From UBA1794 sp050946375 (lineage in GTDB: Bacteria > Bacteroidota > Bacteroidia > Bacteroidales > Bacteroidaceae): DNA of 64,000 bases. How positions within the stretch are numbered: the first letter of the stretch is position 1; each line of letters opens with the position of its first letter. The stretch lies in NCBI GenBank assembly GCA_050946375.1, contig JBMNUT010000004.1, positions 62,001 through 126,000 on the forward strand. Direction: 5' to 3'. The notes beneath the pieces were generated by a model that saw only the letters and a program-made list of their open reading frames with translations, was not told the DNA's origin and searched no databases. Positions 15,051 through 24,540 of the stretch are shown here, one piece after another. The translations under genes were made by a program, and so were the position numbers.

Positions 15051-15150
15051 GCGGGAAAAGGGGAAGCGGACATTTCTGTAAGGCTCAAAGATTCTTTCTC
15101 AAAAGTTCACCGGCCTTACGAAATCATGCTTTCCCGAAATTGATATAAAG

Positions 15151-15180
15151 AAAAAGCCCCGTCACTGCGGGGCTATTGGT
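15151..15180 (-). terminator. Terminator of AraC-type regulator gene
   Basis: AGCCCCG (15155-15161) pairs with CGGGGCT (15168-15174). On the minus strand the stem is followed by TTTTTCTTT, which fits the gene ending at 15203. Confidence 0.85.
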
Positions 15181-15202
15181 TTAAGAAAGGAGTCAGGACG
15201 AA

Positions 15203-16042
15203 TCAGGCACAGACGGCAGTAGGAGGAATCCCGTACTGCTTCTTGAACGCCGTAGAAAAGTGGGAAGGATTTTTGAATCCCACTGCGGCATAGACATCGG
15301 CTATCTTCCTGCCGCCCTCTTTCATCAAGGCGTAAGCCACCTCAAGGCGCTTGCGTATAAGCCACTTCTCCGGAGTCAGTTCGCTCAACTTCTTAAAGTC
15401 GCGCTTGAAAGTGGCCAGACTACGACCCGTATAGTGCGCCAGTTCTTCCATGGAAAACTCATACATGTAGTTATTGTTCATGAACTCCAGTATATCTATC
15501 TTCCACGGCTCGTTGAAATCAAAAAGCGTAGGGCCGAAACGGTCGTCGATATGCAGCAAGGCCAACAGACCTTCCTGCAACTTAAGCCGCATGAAATCGT
15601 CCTGCGGCTTTACGTTTTGGTCGAAATAAGGCACCATCGAAGCGAAAAGGCTGGTTATTTCGGGCGTCTGGGGGAGCTTTATCACCCCGGAGTCCAACTT
15701 GGGCGTCGAAACGGGAATCTTGTTTCGGAATTCCGCGAACATCTCGCGCAAGAAGTTACGCTTGAAATTCAGAAAGATGCCGCAATAACGCTCTCCGTTG
15801 CATGGCTTTTTATACAATGTTATGTGGTGGTCGCGGGGAATGAACACGCATTCGCCTTTTCCGACCCTTATCTCCTGCATACCACTATCGAGCACCATTT
15901 CGCCGGAATAGACATAGTTCATGGCATAATCCCGCGCACGGTGGACGCAAGCAGTCTCATCGTCATAAAAGAAGCTGAAAAAGACGTCGTCATAACTAAA
16001 GATAACCTTGAGAGGATTCGCCTCTTCTTTTTCTTCTTGCAT
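15203..16042 (-). CDS. AraC-family transcriptional regulator
   Basis: Protein of 279 residues. The N-terminal half is a cupin-type sensor (YSGEMVLDSG, KGECVFIPRDHHITL). The C-terminal 100 residues hold the two AraC helix-turn-helix motifs: FSMEELAHYTGRSLATFKRD, then LMKEGGRKIADVYAAVGFKN with PSHFSTAFKKQYGIPP. It starts 27 nt after the tsaD stop and may be read with map-tsaD. A terminator follows. The effector and targets are unknown. Confidence 0.92.
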   Translation of the reverse strand: MQEEKEEANPLKVIFSYDDVFFSFFYDDETACVHRARDYAMNYVYSGEMVLDSGMQEIRVGKGECVFIPRDHHITLYKKPCNGERYCGIFLNFKRNFLREMFAEFRNKIPVSTPKLDSGVIKLPQTPEITSLFASMVPYFDQNVKPQDDFMRLKLQEGLLALLHIDDRFGPTLFDFNEPWKIDILEFMNNNYMYEFSMEELAHYTGRSLATFKRDFKKLSELTPEKWLIRKRLEVAYALMKEGGRKIADVYAAVGFKNPSHFSTAFKKQYGIPPTAVCA

Positions 16043-16069
16043 GGTCTTCTATGTTTCTGTCGAACCTAC

Positions 16070-17104
16070 TTATTTTTCGGAATCACTCGTAACGCGGGAA
16101 TAAGCCGGTGCTGAAATCGGACAAAAATCATGGTCCAGATACTTGTAATACCCGTCGATTGCAATCATGGCCGCATTGTCCGTCGTAAAACTGAACTTGG
16201 GCACAAAGATTTCCCATCCATACTTTTGGGCATGTTCCTGAAAGGCATTACGTAAGCCGGTATTGGCCGAAACTCCACCGGCTACCGCAACTTGCTTGAT
16301 ACCCAACCGGGAAGCAGCCTTGCGGAGCTTTCCCATGAGAATATCCACTACGGAAAATTCCAGACTGGCAGCCAGATCTTCCTTATTCTCTTCGATAAAA
16401 GAAGGATTGTCTTTGATCTGATCGCGTAAAAAGTAAAGGAAAGAGGTTTTCAAGCCGCTGAAACTGTAATCGTAGCCAGGCACCTGCGGACGGGCGAAAG
16501 CGAAAGCATGCGGATTGCCTTGCCGCGCAAGACGATCTATTATGGGACCTCCGGGATAGCCCAAGCCCATTACTTTGGAGCACTTGTCTATTGCCTCTCC
16601 GGCGGCATCATCTATCGTCTGGCCTATTATCTCCATACGATTATATGCATGCACAAGGATAATTTGCGAGTTCCCTCCGGAGACTAACAGGCAGAGAAAC
16701 GGAAATTCAGGCTGATGAGGCTCGACACCGGCTTCACGAATAAAGTGAGCCATGACGTGCCCTTCCAAATGATTTACGTCGATAAGCGGGATACCCAAGG
16801 CGCGCGCCATGCCTTTCGCAAAGGAAACGCCGACAAGCAAAGAGCCCATCAAGCCAGGACCACGCGTAAAAGCGATAGCGCTGAGCTGCTCTTTGGTTAT
16901 TCCGGCTCGTTTCAAGGCTGCATGCACAACCGGTACTATATTTTGCTGGTGAGCGCGCGAAGCAAGCTCCGGCACTACACCGCCATACTCTGCATGGACC
17001 GCCTGTGAAGCCGTAACGTTCGACAGAAGTACCTCCCCCTGAAGAACGGCAGCCGAGGTATCATCACAAGAAGACTCTATACCTAAAATAAAAATATCAT
17101 CCAT
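16070..17104 (-). CDS. tsaD: tRNA N6-adenosine threonylcarbamoyltransferase
   Basis: Protein of 344 residues. TsaD transfers threonylcarbamoyl from the TsaC/TsaB-generated adenylate to A37 of ANN-reading tRNAs. It shows GIESSCDDTSAAV at the N-terminus, metal-binding histidines H112 and H116 in NHLEGHVMAH, the nucleotide site LLVSGGNSQI, GYPGGP, and VAGGVSANTGLR, with the final metal ligand in FTTDNAAMIA. It lies 42 nt downstream of map on the same strand. Confidence 0.97.
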   Translation of the reverse strand: MDDIFILGIESSCDDTSAAVLQGEVLLSNVTASQAVHAEYGGVVPELASRAHQQNIVPVVHAALKRAGITKEQLSAIAFTRGPGLMGSLLVGVSFAKGMARALGIPLIDVNHLEGHVMAHFIREAGVEPHQPEFPFLCLLVSGGNSQIILVHAYNRMEIIGQTIDDAAGEAIDKCSKVMGLGYPGGPIIDRLARQGNPHAFAFARPQVPGYDYSFSGLKTSFLYFLRDQIKDNPSFIEENKEDLAASLEFSVVDILMGKLRKAASRLGIKQVAVAGGVSANTGLRNAFQEHAQKYGWEIFVPKFSFTTDNAAMIAIDGYYKYLDHDFCPISAPAYSRVTSDSEK

Positions 17105-17146
17105 TCCAAACTCTAAGGATCTGTTAGCTATTCATTAAAAAGACAA

Positions 17147-18001
17147 TCAATGAGAAAGGATTTCATTCCCCTCTTCCGTTATCACAAGCGTATGTTCCCA
17201 TTGTGCGGAAGGCATCCCGTCAGCCGTAAATATGGTCCATCCGTCGTCTTCGTCGCAGAAGATGTCCCGTTTGCCCATATTTATCATCGGCTCGATGGTA
17301 AAGACCATGCCCGGTACCAGGAGCATACCTTTTCCTTTCCTTCCCACATGTTCCACATCGGGCTCCTCATGGAACTCCAGTCCTACGCCATGACCGCACA
17401 ATTCACGCACAACGGAATAACCGTTCTTCTCGGCATGATGCTGGACAGCATAGCCAATATCACCCAATGTATTCCATGGTTTTGCCTGTTCAACACCTAT
17501 TTGCAGACATTCACGCGTTACTTCTACCAAACGGCGCTTGTCTTCAGACACTTCGCCGATTAGGAACATACGGGAAGCATCGCTGAAATAGCCATCCAAT
17601 ATCGTGCTGACATCTACATTGACTATATCTCCTTCCCGGAGAATCTCGTGTTCATTGGGAATGCCATGGCAAACGACATCATTTATCGAAGTACATACAC
17701 TCTTGGGAAAGCCTTCATAATTCAAAGGGGCTGGTATGGCGTGATGATCGGTGGTATAGTCGTAGACCAAACGGTCTATTTCCTCGGTGGACATACCCGG
17801 ATGAATTTCGTTTTCCAGCATATCCAATATACCCGTGTTGACTACTCCGCTACGACGTATGCCCTCTATCTGTTCCGGAGTCTTTATCATTTTCCGCCAA
17901 GGTACGACGTAACCTCTGTTTTGGTACGACAGAACTTTCTTGTCCAATTCCGTCAATGGAGACCCGGGCAAGGTCTTCCACCGTCTTTTTATATGTATCA
18001 T
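17147..18001 (-). CDS. map: Methionine aminopeptidase, type I
   Basis: Protein of 284 residues from the ATG at 18001, which is 27 nt after a -7 box. A further 14 codons upstream would overlap that box. A basic N-terminal extension of about 50 residues (IHIKRRWKTLPGSP) precedes the core that starts MIKTPEQIEGIRRSG. Metal ligands lie in VNVDVSTILDGYFSDASR (two Asp), GHGVGLEFHEEP (His), FTIEPMIN (Glu) and WEHTLVITEEG (Glu). The enzyme removes initiator methionine from nascent proteins. An alternative start at the second Met of the core would remove the extension. Confidence 0.95.
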   Translation of the reverse strand: MIHIKRRWKTLPGSPLTELDKKVLSYQNRGYVVPWRKMIKTPEQIEGIRRSGVVNTGILDMLENEIHPGMSTEEIDRLVYDYTTDHHAIPAPLNYEGFPKSVCTSINDVVCHGIPNEHEILREGDIVNVDVSTILDGYFSDASRMFLIGEVSEDKRRLVEVTRECLQIGVEQAKPWNTLGDIGYAVQHHAEKNGYSVVRELCGHGVGLEFHEEPDVEHVGRKGKGMLLVPGMVFTIEPMINMGKRDIFCDEDDGWTIFTADGMPSAQWEHTLVITEEGNEILSH

Positions 18002-18027
18002 GAAAAACAAATACTGTAGAACGGAGG

Positions 18028-18035
18028 CAAAGGTA
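18028..18035 (-). promoter_or_regulatory. -7 box of map-tsaD unit
   Basis: The minus strand reads TACCTTTG, 27 nt before the chosen map start. Confidence 0.65.
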
Positions 18036-18101
18036 CAAAACATAAAGCAAAAAAGATGCTAAAAGTAAGCGGAATCGGCCTTTCAACCGAGACAAATAGG
18101 C

Positions 18102-18109
18102 TAATTTTG
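18102..18109 (+). promoter_or_regulatory. -7 box of tamB operon
   Basis: TAATTTTG matches TAnnTTTG. Transcription would start near 18116, which excludes any tamB start codon further upstream. Confidence 0.6.
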
Positions 18110-18136
18110 TACGAATAACCGCAAAAAGAAAGAACC

Positions 18137-21100
18137 ATCAGACTGCTGAAAAGGATAATCATCGCGTTCCTTTACACAATAGTAGCTTTGTATTTAGGAA
18201 CAATCATCATGCTGAATACTCCGTATTTCCAGCATCGGATGAGCATTCTTGTCGAGAAATCCCTCGAAAGCTGGCTGAAAACAGAAGTTAGCATCGGGCA
18301 AATCGACATAGGGTTGCTGAACCGCGTGATTATCGACAAGATGACCCTGAAAGATCAAGCGGGGAAAACACTCATCGACATTCCCCGTTTCTCTGCCAGC
18401 TTCGATATTCTGCCCCTGTTCAAGGGGGAAATTTCCATCCGCACCGTACAGTTATACGGACTCAAGCTGCATCTTTATAAAAACTCCGCATCGGAAAAGC
18501 TGAATGTCGCCTTTCTTTTGGAAAAATTCCAGTCGAAAGAAAAGAAAACCGAGCCATCGTCCATCAATCTCCGCATCAATTCTATCCTCATGCGCCGCGG
18601 CGTTTTGAGCTACGACGAATGGGATGTACCCCTGCCCGCTACGGAAAATACGTTTTCCCCTTCTCATTTGAATTTCAAGAACCTGTCGGCTACCGTTTCC
18701 CTGAAGCACTTGACGGAAGACTCCCTGCACCTTATCGTAAAAAGGATGGGGTTTTCCGAACAATCCGGCTTTGTGCTTTCCCGACTGAAGTTCGACTTGA
18801 AAGCCAACAAGCATGCGGCTCAGATAGACGAACTACTTCTGCGACTGCCCAAGTCTACCTTGGCTTTCTCCCCTATCCTGGTCACATACCAAAACGATAA
18901 AGCCCCAAACAGCAAGAGCCTTGCTGAGGATAAGTTTCATTACACCTTTTCTCTCTTGCCGTCCTCGCACATTTCTTTTAAGGACTTGGCCGCATTTCTG
19001 CCCGTCTTTCGCGATTCCCGGCTTACGCCACACCTCACTTTCTCAATAGCAGGAAGTGACAGGAAAATAGACGTGGAACATCTGCGCATTTGGACCAGCG
19101 GTTCTAACGGAAAGTCCCTGGGCTTTGACATAGAAGGGGAGGCACTTTTGCAAAAAACGGAAGCCTCGAACGAATTCTACTCCAAAGGCAGCCTGTCCAA
19201 ATTACAGGCAACCCGGGAAGGGCTCGAGCAACTGGTGACAGAACTTACGGCCTATGGCATAGAAATGGAGTCGGTCGATCTCGCTTCCCTCGAAGAAATC
19301 GACGCTACAACCCGCTGGGAAAAGAATCAAAACAGTGCCCAACTGCAACTAAGCGCCCAGACAAATGCCGGAAAACTGGACTTAAAAGCTAAATTACGCA
19401 ACAGAAACCGGACAATCCTGGACGCAAATTCCAGCAACCTCGAAATAACGGCCGAATTGGAGGGAGAGGAAATCGATCTTACCAGGCTCTTACCGGAAAA
19501 ACAACTCGGGAAAACCAACTTCAGCGTAGAAGCCACCGCCGGATTGAAGCAAGGAAAATTGGACAAACTACAGTCAAAAGGCGCTATTGAATCCTTTGAA
19601 TACAAAGGATATACCTACAAAAAAGGATTCCTTGAAGCATCTTATTCGAAAGGGAAAGGAGCTTCTGCACAAATCCGGATGGATGACCTGAACGCTTCCT
19701 TTAACGCAAATGCCCAAATAACCACAGAGTCGGGCAAGAAACCGAATTATCAGGCAAGGATAGAAGTCGCCCATCTCAACCCATACCACCTGAACTGGGC
19801 CGGCGACAAACAGCGGGATATGGAAATTTCCCTGGTAGCCAAAGCCGATTGCGCTGGTTCTGACCTGAACGACCTGACGGGATACGTGCATGTAGACTCC
19901 GTCATGATTCGCAAACAAGGGAAAATCTATCCCATTCCCTACCTCCATCTGGAAGCCCAGCAAGGCAAAACACGGCGTATGGTGCTCTTCTCTTCTCCGT
20001 TTCTGGAGGCAGACATGCAAGGCAGCCTGGAGAATTCCGCCATTCCGACCAGCATCTTACGCATGATGAGGCCTTACATCCCCTCCCTGTTCCGCTGGGA
20101 AGACAGCGGTTCGCAGAAGCCCGAAAACAATTTCAACTTCTTCGTACACGTCCGGGACACCAAGACACTGACCGAACTGCTGAACCTCCCGCTGGAAATC
20201 TACGAGAATTCCTACCTGTCCGGCTTTATCGAGGACTCGACCGGCACGCTGCAACTGAAAGGAAACTTCCCGTCTCTGCGTTACCAGAACAATAAGTTCC
20301 GCAACATGACGCTTCACTGCAACGGAACACCCGACGGCCTCGACTGCGATTTCAACAGCGACATGTTCATGAAAAACGGGACGCTCATCAACTTCGCCTT
20401 AGCCGCCAAAGCAAAAGACGACCAGCTCTCCGGAAACATCACTTGGGAAAACCACGACGAAGTGGAATATCAAGGAAAAATCGAGCTAAGCGCTATTCTG
20501 AAAAAGCGCCAGCACTCCAACCGATTATATGCAGATGTTTTACTTCATCCCACAGAGGTTGTTTTCCGCGACTCGGCATGGAAAATCAACGAAGCTGCCA
20601 TCCGCATCGATTCGCTCATACAAATCGAGCGCTTTTCCCTGCAACACGGACGTCAGTCCATCCGCGTTGCAGGCACTATCTCCAAGTCGGCAAACGACTC
20701 CCTCCTGCTGAACCTTCAAAACGTACAGTTAGGTTATATCTTCGACATTGCCAATTTCCACTCCGTCGACTTCGACGGCCAAGCCACCGGCAAGGCCAAA
20801 CTGACCAATCTCTTCTCCAAACCACGGATTGATGCCGACATGCAGGTGGCAAACTTCCTCTTCAACGACTCCCCGATGGGGCACTTGAAAATAAAAGGCG
20901 GATTCCATGCCGCAACCGACTCCATACCCATCGACGCCCTCATCGAGCGAAACGACGGAAAAGTCACCAGCATTTTAGGAGCAGTAAGGCCCAAACGAAA
21001 GAACCTAGACCTGCACATTGACGCCGAGGGCTGCAACATAGGGTTCATACAGCCATACGTAGAAGGCATTTTCTCCGGCTTTCAGGGGAACGCGTCCGGC

Positions 21101-22723
21101 AACTTCCATTTCTTCGGCGGCTTCAAAAGCCTGCAACTGGAAGGGAAAGGACTGGCCGATGCCGGATTCCGAATCGATGTATTAGGCACGGAATTCCACG
21201 TGGCCGACTCCATCTACATCACCCCCCGTCGGTTCTCCCTGACCCAGGCAAGCGTTACCGACGGCGAAGGGCATCGGGGCAGAGTAACCGCCCAATTAAA
21301 CCATACTTTCTTCAAGAATTTCAACTACAACCTCCAACTGGATTCCGACGGCATGCAGCTCGTCAACAAAGCCGAGTCGTTCGATTTGCCTTTCTTCGGA
21401 AAGGCTTATGCACGAGGCACCGTCTACCTTTCGGGAAATGCCGAACGCCTGAGCGTAGACGGAGCGCTGGCCACGACCGGAAATACCGAATTCTGTTACA
21501 AACTGACGGGAAACACAGTAGCAGAAGACAACGCATTCATCCAGTTTACCCCCATAAAGTTCGGCAACAATCCCTCCCCCAACACGGTATCAGACGGCAG
21601 TACCTCTTTCTACTCCAATGCAGAAAAGAAAGAAAACACCCTCCCCGCTTCCGAAAAAGGAGCTGAACAATACGTCTTTTCCGGCATGCCGGAAGACGTT
21701 CCTATCGACGTTCGCCTGAACCTGCTGCTGGACATCAACCCGGAAGCCCAGATGCGCGTAATAGTAGACCCCAAGGCCGGCGACTATATAAGCTGCACCG
21801 GAAACGGAAACATACGCATCGATTACTTCAACAAAGGCGACTTTAACATGTTCGGCACCTACACCATCAATAAAGGCATGTACAAATTTAGCCTTCAGGA
21901 AGTCATTCGCAAGGATTTCACCATCCGCGAGGGCAGCAGCCTTACGTTTTCGGGCAATCCATACCGCGCTTTGTGTAATTTACGAGCCATTTATACGGTA
22001 AACTCCGTTTCGCTCCGCGATTTGGGGACCGATGTGGTCAATGTCCTGCAGACCAATCAAACCAGCGTGCGGGTGAACTGCGTGATGGACGTAACCGGAA
22101 TGCTCTCCTCGCCCGAGATTCACCTGGGAATCGAGCTGCCGAACGAAAACGAGGAAGTGCAAAGCGTAGTCCGCAACTTCATCAGTACGGAAGACCAGAT
22201 GAACATGCAAATACTTTACTTGCTGGGAATCGGCAAATTCTATACGCCCGACTACGCAAACAAGACGGGAAACAACAGTAACGCCATGAGTTCTGTGCTG
22301 TCCTCCACGCTCTCCGGCCAACTGAACGACATGCTTTCCCAAGTCATCAATAGCAACAAATGGAACTTCGGCGTAAACGGAAGCACAGGCGAAGAGGGAT
22401 GGACCGACATGGAGTTCCAGGGAATGCTTTCCGGCCAGCTCCTAAACAACCGATTGCTCATCAACGGCAATTTCGGCTACCGGGACAATTCAATGTACAC
22501 CAATCAGCAGAGCAACTTCATAGGTGATTTTGACATCGAGTACTTACTGACCAAAAGCGGAGACATACGCTTGAGAGCTTACAACAAGTCGAACGACCGC
22601 TATTCCACGAAGACTACGCTCAATACCCAAGGCATCGGCGTAGTGGTGCGGAAAGACTTCGACTACTGGTGGCAGCTCATAAACAGGAGAAAGAAGAAGG
22701 AGAAACAAAAGAATGAAGATTAA
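18137..22723 (+). CDS. tamB: Translocation/assembly module TamB-like protein, non-AUG start
   Basis: Very large AsmA/TamB-type protein, about 1528 residues if it starts at ATC 18137. A membrane anchor IRLLKRIIIAFLYTIVALYL is needed at the N-terminus, but the only ATG/GTG/TTG codons in frame after the TAA at 18116 are TTG 18188 and ATG 18209, both inside or after the anchor. ATC 18137, just after AAAGAAAGAACC, is the best non-standard candidate. The body is made of beta-rich repeats predicted to form a lipid-conducting groove across the periplasm. The DUF490 domain is near residues 1150-1500 (INPEAQMRVIVDPKAGDYIS, FGTYTINKGMYKFSLQEVI). It overlaps the next gene by 11 nt. It is involved in outer-membrane lipid transport or assembly in known homologues. 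Confidence 0.9.
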   Translation: MRLLKRIIIAFLYTIVALYLGTIIMLNTPYFQHRMSILVEKSLESWLKTEVSIGQIDIGLLNRVIIDKMTLKDQAGKTLIDIPRFSASFDILPLFKGEISIRTVQLYGLKLHLYKNSASEKLNVAFLLEKFQSKEKKTEPSSINLRINSILMRRGVLSYDEWDVPLPATENTFSPSHLNFKNLSATVSLKHLTEDSLHLIVKRMGFSEQSGFVLSRLKFDLKANKHAAQIDELLLRLPKSTLAFSPILVTYQNDKAPNSKSLAEDKFHYTFSLLPSSHISFKDLAAFLPVFRDSRLTPHLTFSIAGSDRKIDVEHLRIWTSGSNGKSLGFDIEGEALLQKTEASNEFYSKGSLSKLQATREGLEQLVTELTAYGIEMESVDLASLEEIDATTRWEKNQNSAQLQLSAQTNAGKLDLKAKLRNRNRTILDANSSNLEITAELEGEEIDLTRLLPEKQLGKTNFSVEATAGLKQGKLDKLQSKGAIESFEYKGYTYKKGFLEASYSKGKGASAQIRMDDLNASFNANAQITTESGKKPNYQARIEVAHLNPYHLNWAGDKQRDMEISLVAKADCAGSDLNDLTGYVHVDSVMIRKQGKIYPIPYLHLEAQQGKTRRMVLFSSPFLEADMQGSLENSAIPTSILRMMRPYIPSLFRWEDSGSQKPENNFNFFVHVRDTKTLTELLNLPLEIYENSYLSGFIEDSTGTLQLKGNFPSLRYQNNKFRNMTLHCNGTPDGLDCDFNSDMFMKNGTLINFALAAKAKDDQLSGNITWENHDEVEYQGKIELSAILKKRQHSNRLYADVLLHPTEVVFRDSAWKINEAAIRIDSLIQIERFSLQHGRQSIRVAGTISKSANDSLLLNLQNVQLGYIFDIANFHSVDFDGQATGKAKLTNLFSKPRIDADMQVANFLFNDSPMGHLKIKGGFHAATDSIPIDALIERNDGKVTSILGAVRPKRKNLDLHIDAEGCNIGFIQPYVEGIFSGFQGNASGNFHFFGGFKSLQLEGKGLADAGFRIDVLGTEFHVADSIYITPRRFSLTQASVTDGEGHRGRVTAQLNHTFFKNFNYNLQLDSDGMQLVNKAESFDLPFFGKAYARGTVYLSGNAERLSVDGALATTGNTEFCYKLTGNTVAEDNAFIQFTPIKFGNNPSPNTVSDGSTSFYSNAEKKENTLPASEKGAEQYVFSGMPEDVPIDVRLNLLLDINPEAQMRVIVDPKAGDYISCTGNGNIRIDYFNKGDFNMFGTYTINKGMYKFSLQEVIRKDFTIREGSSLTFSGNPYRALCNLRAIYTVNSVSLRDLGTDVVNVLQTNQTSVRVNCVMDVTGMLSSPEIHLGIELPNENEEVQSVVRNFISTEDQMNMQILYLLGIGKFYTPDYANKTGNNSNAMSSVLSSTLSGQLNDMLSQVINSNKWNFGVNGSTGEEGWTDMEFQGMLSGQLLNNRLLINGNFGYRDNSMYTNQQSNFIGDFDIEYLLTKSGDIRLRAYNKSNDRYSTKTTLNTQGIGVVVRKDFDYWWQLINRRKKKEKQKNED

Positions 22724-23576
22724 ATTCCAATCATTTGCCAGCGGCAGCAGCGGCAACTGCTACTACCTCGGCACGGAACAAGAAGGCATCCTCATCGATG
22801 CAGGCATCGGATCGCGAACCATAAAGAAGAACTTACGCGAAATCGGGCTCGAACTCGAAAATATCAAGGGCATACTCGTCACCCACGACCATGCCGACCA
22901 CATCAAATCCATACCCGTACTGGGAAACAAGTACTTCATCCCAATCTATACGACCGAGCTTATCTACGGAGGAATCAACCGCAACAAATGCATTCACGAA
23001 GAACTTTCGGCATCCAGCGTGCGGTACATTTCCAAAGAAAAGCCCTTCCAGCTGGCCGGATTCCGCATCACCGCCTTCCCCATCCCGCACGATGCAACGG
23101 AAAGCGTAGGCTACTTCATCGAGTCCCCCTTAGGCAACTTCTGCTTCCTTACAGACATGGGGTGCATCACGCCCAAGGCCGAATCATACATCGACCAGAC
23201 ATCATATCTGATACTCGAAGCGAACTACGACCAGGAGATGCTCCAAATGGGACCCTACCCTGCCTATCTGAAGAAACGCATCGCCAGCGAAACCGGACAC
23301 ATGAGCAATCAAGACACCATAGACTACCTGGCCCGCACCCTTTCCGCACGGCTCCAGCAGGAAACAGGCAATGCAACCACGCCACTGGTACACGTATGGC
23401 TCTGCCACCTGAGCCGGGAAAACAACCATCCGCAGCTTCTGGAAAAAGACCTGGAACTGGGTTTGCGGAAAAATGCCCTGGAAATCGGGCGGGATATCGA
23501 GGTGACAGTCCTGAAGCGCACCACGCCGTCCAATCTGTACGAAATAAGCCAAAGCAGCAAACCCGCCTGCCCATAA
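22713..23576 (+). CDS. MBL-fold metallohydrolase (YycJ/WalJ-like)
   Basis: Protein of 287 residues. It has the N-terminal FASGSSGNCYYLG typical of the YycJ-like group, the metal motif THDHADH, FPIPHDATES, FLTDMG with an aspartate ligand, LEANYD and HLSRENN. The size and motifs fit a dinuclear-zinc hydrolase possibly acting on nucleic acid, as proposed for WalJ/YycJ. The start overlaps the tamB end by 11 nt, so it is coupled to tamB. Confidence 0.92.
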   Translation: MKIKFQSFASGSSGNCYYLGTEQEGILIDAGIGSRTIKKNLREIGLELENIKGILVTHDHADHIKSIPVLGNKYFIPIYTTELIYGGINRNKCIHEELSASSVRYISKEKPFQLAGFRITAFPIPHDATESVGYFIESPLGNFCFLTDMGCITPKAESYIDQTSYLILEANYDQEMLQMGPYPAYLKKRIASETGHMSNQDTIDYLARTLSARLQQETGNATTPLVHVWLCHLSRENNHPQLLEKDLELGLRKNALEIGRDIEVTVLKRTTPSNLYEISQSSKPACP

Positions 23577-23604
23577 CATTTCTGCCTCCCCTGTCTGCAG
23601 GAAT

Positions 23605-23692
23605 TCCCTTGCAGCTTTTTACGATTTGCCTTGCAACCTTTTCCGAGAAGTTGCAAGGCTTTTTTTCGATTTCCTCAAGCCTTTTTCGGAAA
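23605..23692. repeat. 22-bp phased repeat array D
   Basis: Four units: CTTGCAGCTTTTTACGATT, CTTGCAACCTTTTCCGAGAA, TGCAAGGCTTTTTTTCGATT and TCAAGCCTTTTTCGGAAA. They lie between the MBL gene and the next promoter. Confidence 0.75.
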
Positions 23693-23785
23693 CTATCGGG
23701 ACAATTACGCACAAATAAGCAATAAATAACAAATTTCGGCTCGCCTTTTTCTGAACAAAATAGAGCAAAATCAAAGAAAATGCTG

Positions 23786-23820
23786 TAATTTTGTGCCGAA
23801 TAACACATTCCTTCGGCACA
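23786..23820 (+). promoter_or_regulatory. Promoter and overlapping palindrome of CRP-like gene
   Basis: The -7 box TAATTTTG is at 23786-23793. A perfect 9-bp inverted repeat, TGTGCCGAA (23792-23800) and TTCGGCACA (23812-23820), starts within the box and spans the likely transcription start. It could be an operator for autoregulation or a leader hairpin. Confidence 0.6.
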
Positions 23821-23832
23821 TATTCTTTCTTT

Positions 23833-24534
23833 ATGGCAAAAAAGCAGATAGAGCAGAGCGAAATTATCGAAAGCATTTCCGACCTATGGGAACTGCTGTC
23901 CGAAGATGAGCGTAACTTGCTAATCAGCAATTATACCATCCTCATGTACAAAAAGAACGAGATAATCTATACAGAAGGGGAAAAGCCTACTTCGCTCATG
24001 TGCCTGCTTTCTGGAAAAGTAAAGATATATAAAGACGGAGTGGGCGGCAGAAGCCAGATAATCCGGGTCATCCGTCCCGTCGGATACTTCGGTTACCGCG
24101 CCTATTGGGCCAATGAAGACTACCTGACCCAGGCCGCAGCTTTCGAGCCATCGAAGGTTTGTCTCATACCGATGTCCATCATTTCGGAACTCGTGCTGAA
24201 GAACGGAGCATTGGCCATGTTCTTCATCCGGCAATTATCTGTCGATTTGGGCGTTGCAGACGAGCGCACCGTAAACCTTACGCAGAAACACATACGGGGT
24301 CGCCTTGCCGAATCGCTCCTCTTCCTGCGTGATGCCTACGGACTGGAGGAAGACGGATTTACGCTCAGCATCTATCTTTCGCGGGAAGACCTGGCCAACT
24401 TGTCGAACATGACCACTTCCAACGCAATCCGCACCCTCTCGAATTTTGCAAACGAACGCATTATTGCCATCGACGGCCGTAAGATCAAGATAATCGACGA
24501 GGAGAAACTGAAGAAAATATCCCGTATCGGATAA
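23833..24534 (+). CDS. CRP/FNR-family transcriptional regulator
   Basis: Protein of 233 residues from ATG 23833 (MAKKQIEQSE). The 14 upstream in-frame codons overlap the leader palindrome. A cyclic-nucleotide-binding-type barrel (YTEGEKPTSLMCLLSGKVKI, RPVGYFGYRAYWAN) is followed by the dimer helix and a winged helix-turn-helix (LSREDLANLSNMTTSNAIRT, GRKIKIIDEEKL). It lacks an FNR cysteine cluster. It resembles the FixK/Crp-like regulators of Bacteroidetes; the effector is unknown. It converges with the MetH-domain gene, with 6 nt between the two stops. Confidence 0.92.
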   Translation: MAKKQIEQSEIIESISDLWELLSEDERNLLISNYTILMYKKNEIIYTEGEKPTSLMCLLSGKVKIYKDGVGGRSQIIRVIRPVGYFGYRAYWANEDYLTQAAAFEPSKVCLIPMSIISELVLKNGALAMFFIRQLSVDLGVADERTVNLTQKHIRGRLAESLLFLRDAYGLEEDGFTLSIYLSREDLANLSNMTTSNAIRTLSNFANERIIAIDGRKIKIIDEEKLKKISRIG

Positions 24535-24540
24535 AAAAAC

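Noticed and set aside
15081..15140. Further 22-bp array upstream of the alpha/beta hydrolase gene
   Set aside because: CAAAAGTTCACC and CATGCTTTCCCGAAA hint at the pattern, but the units are too diverged to count.
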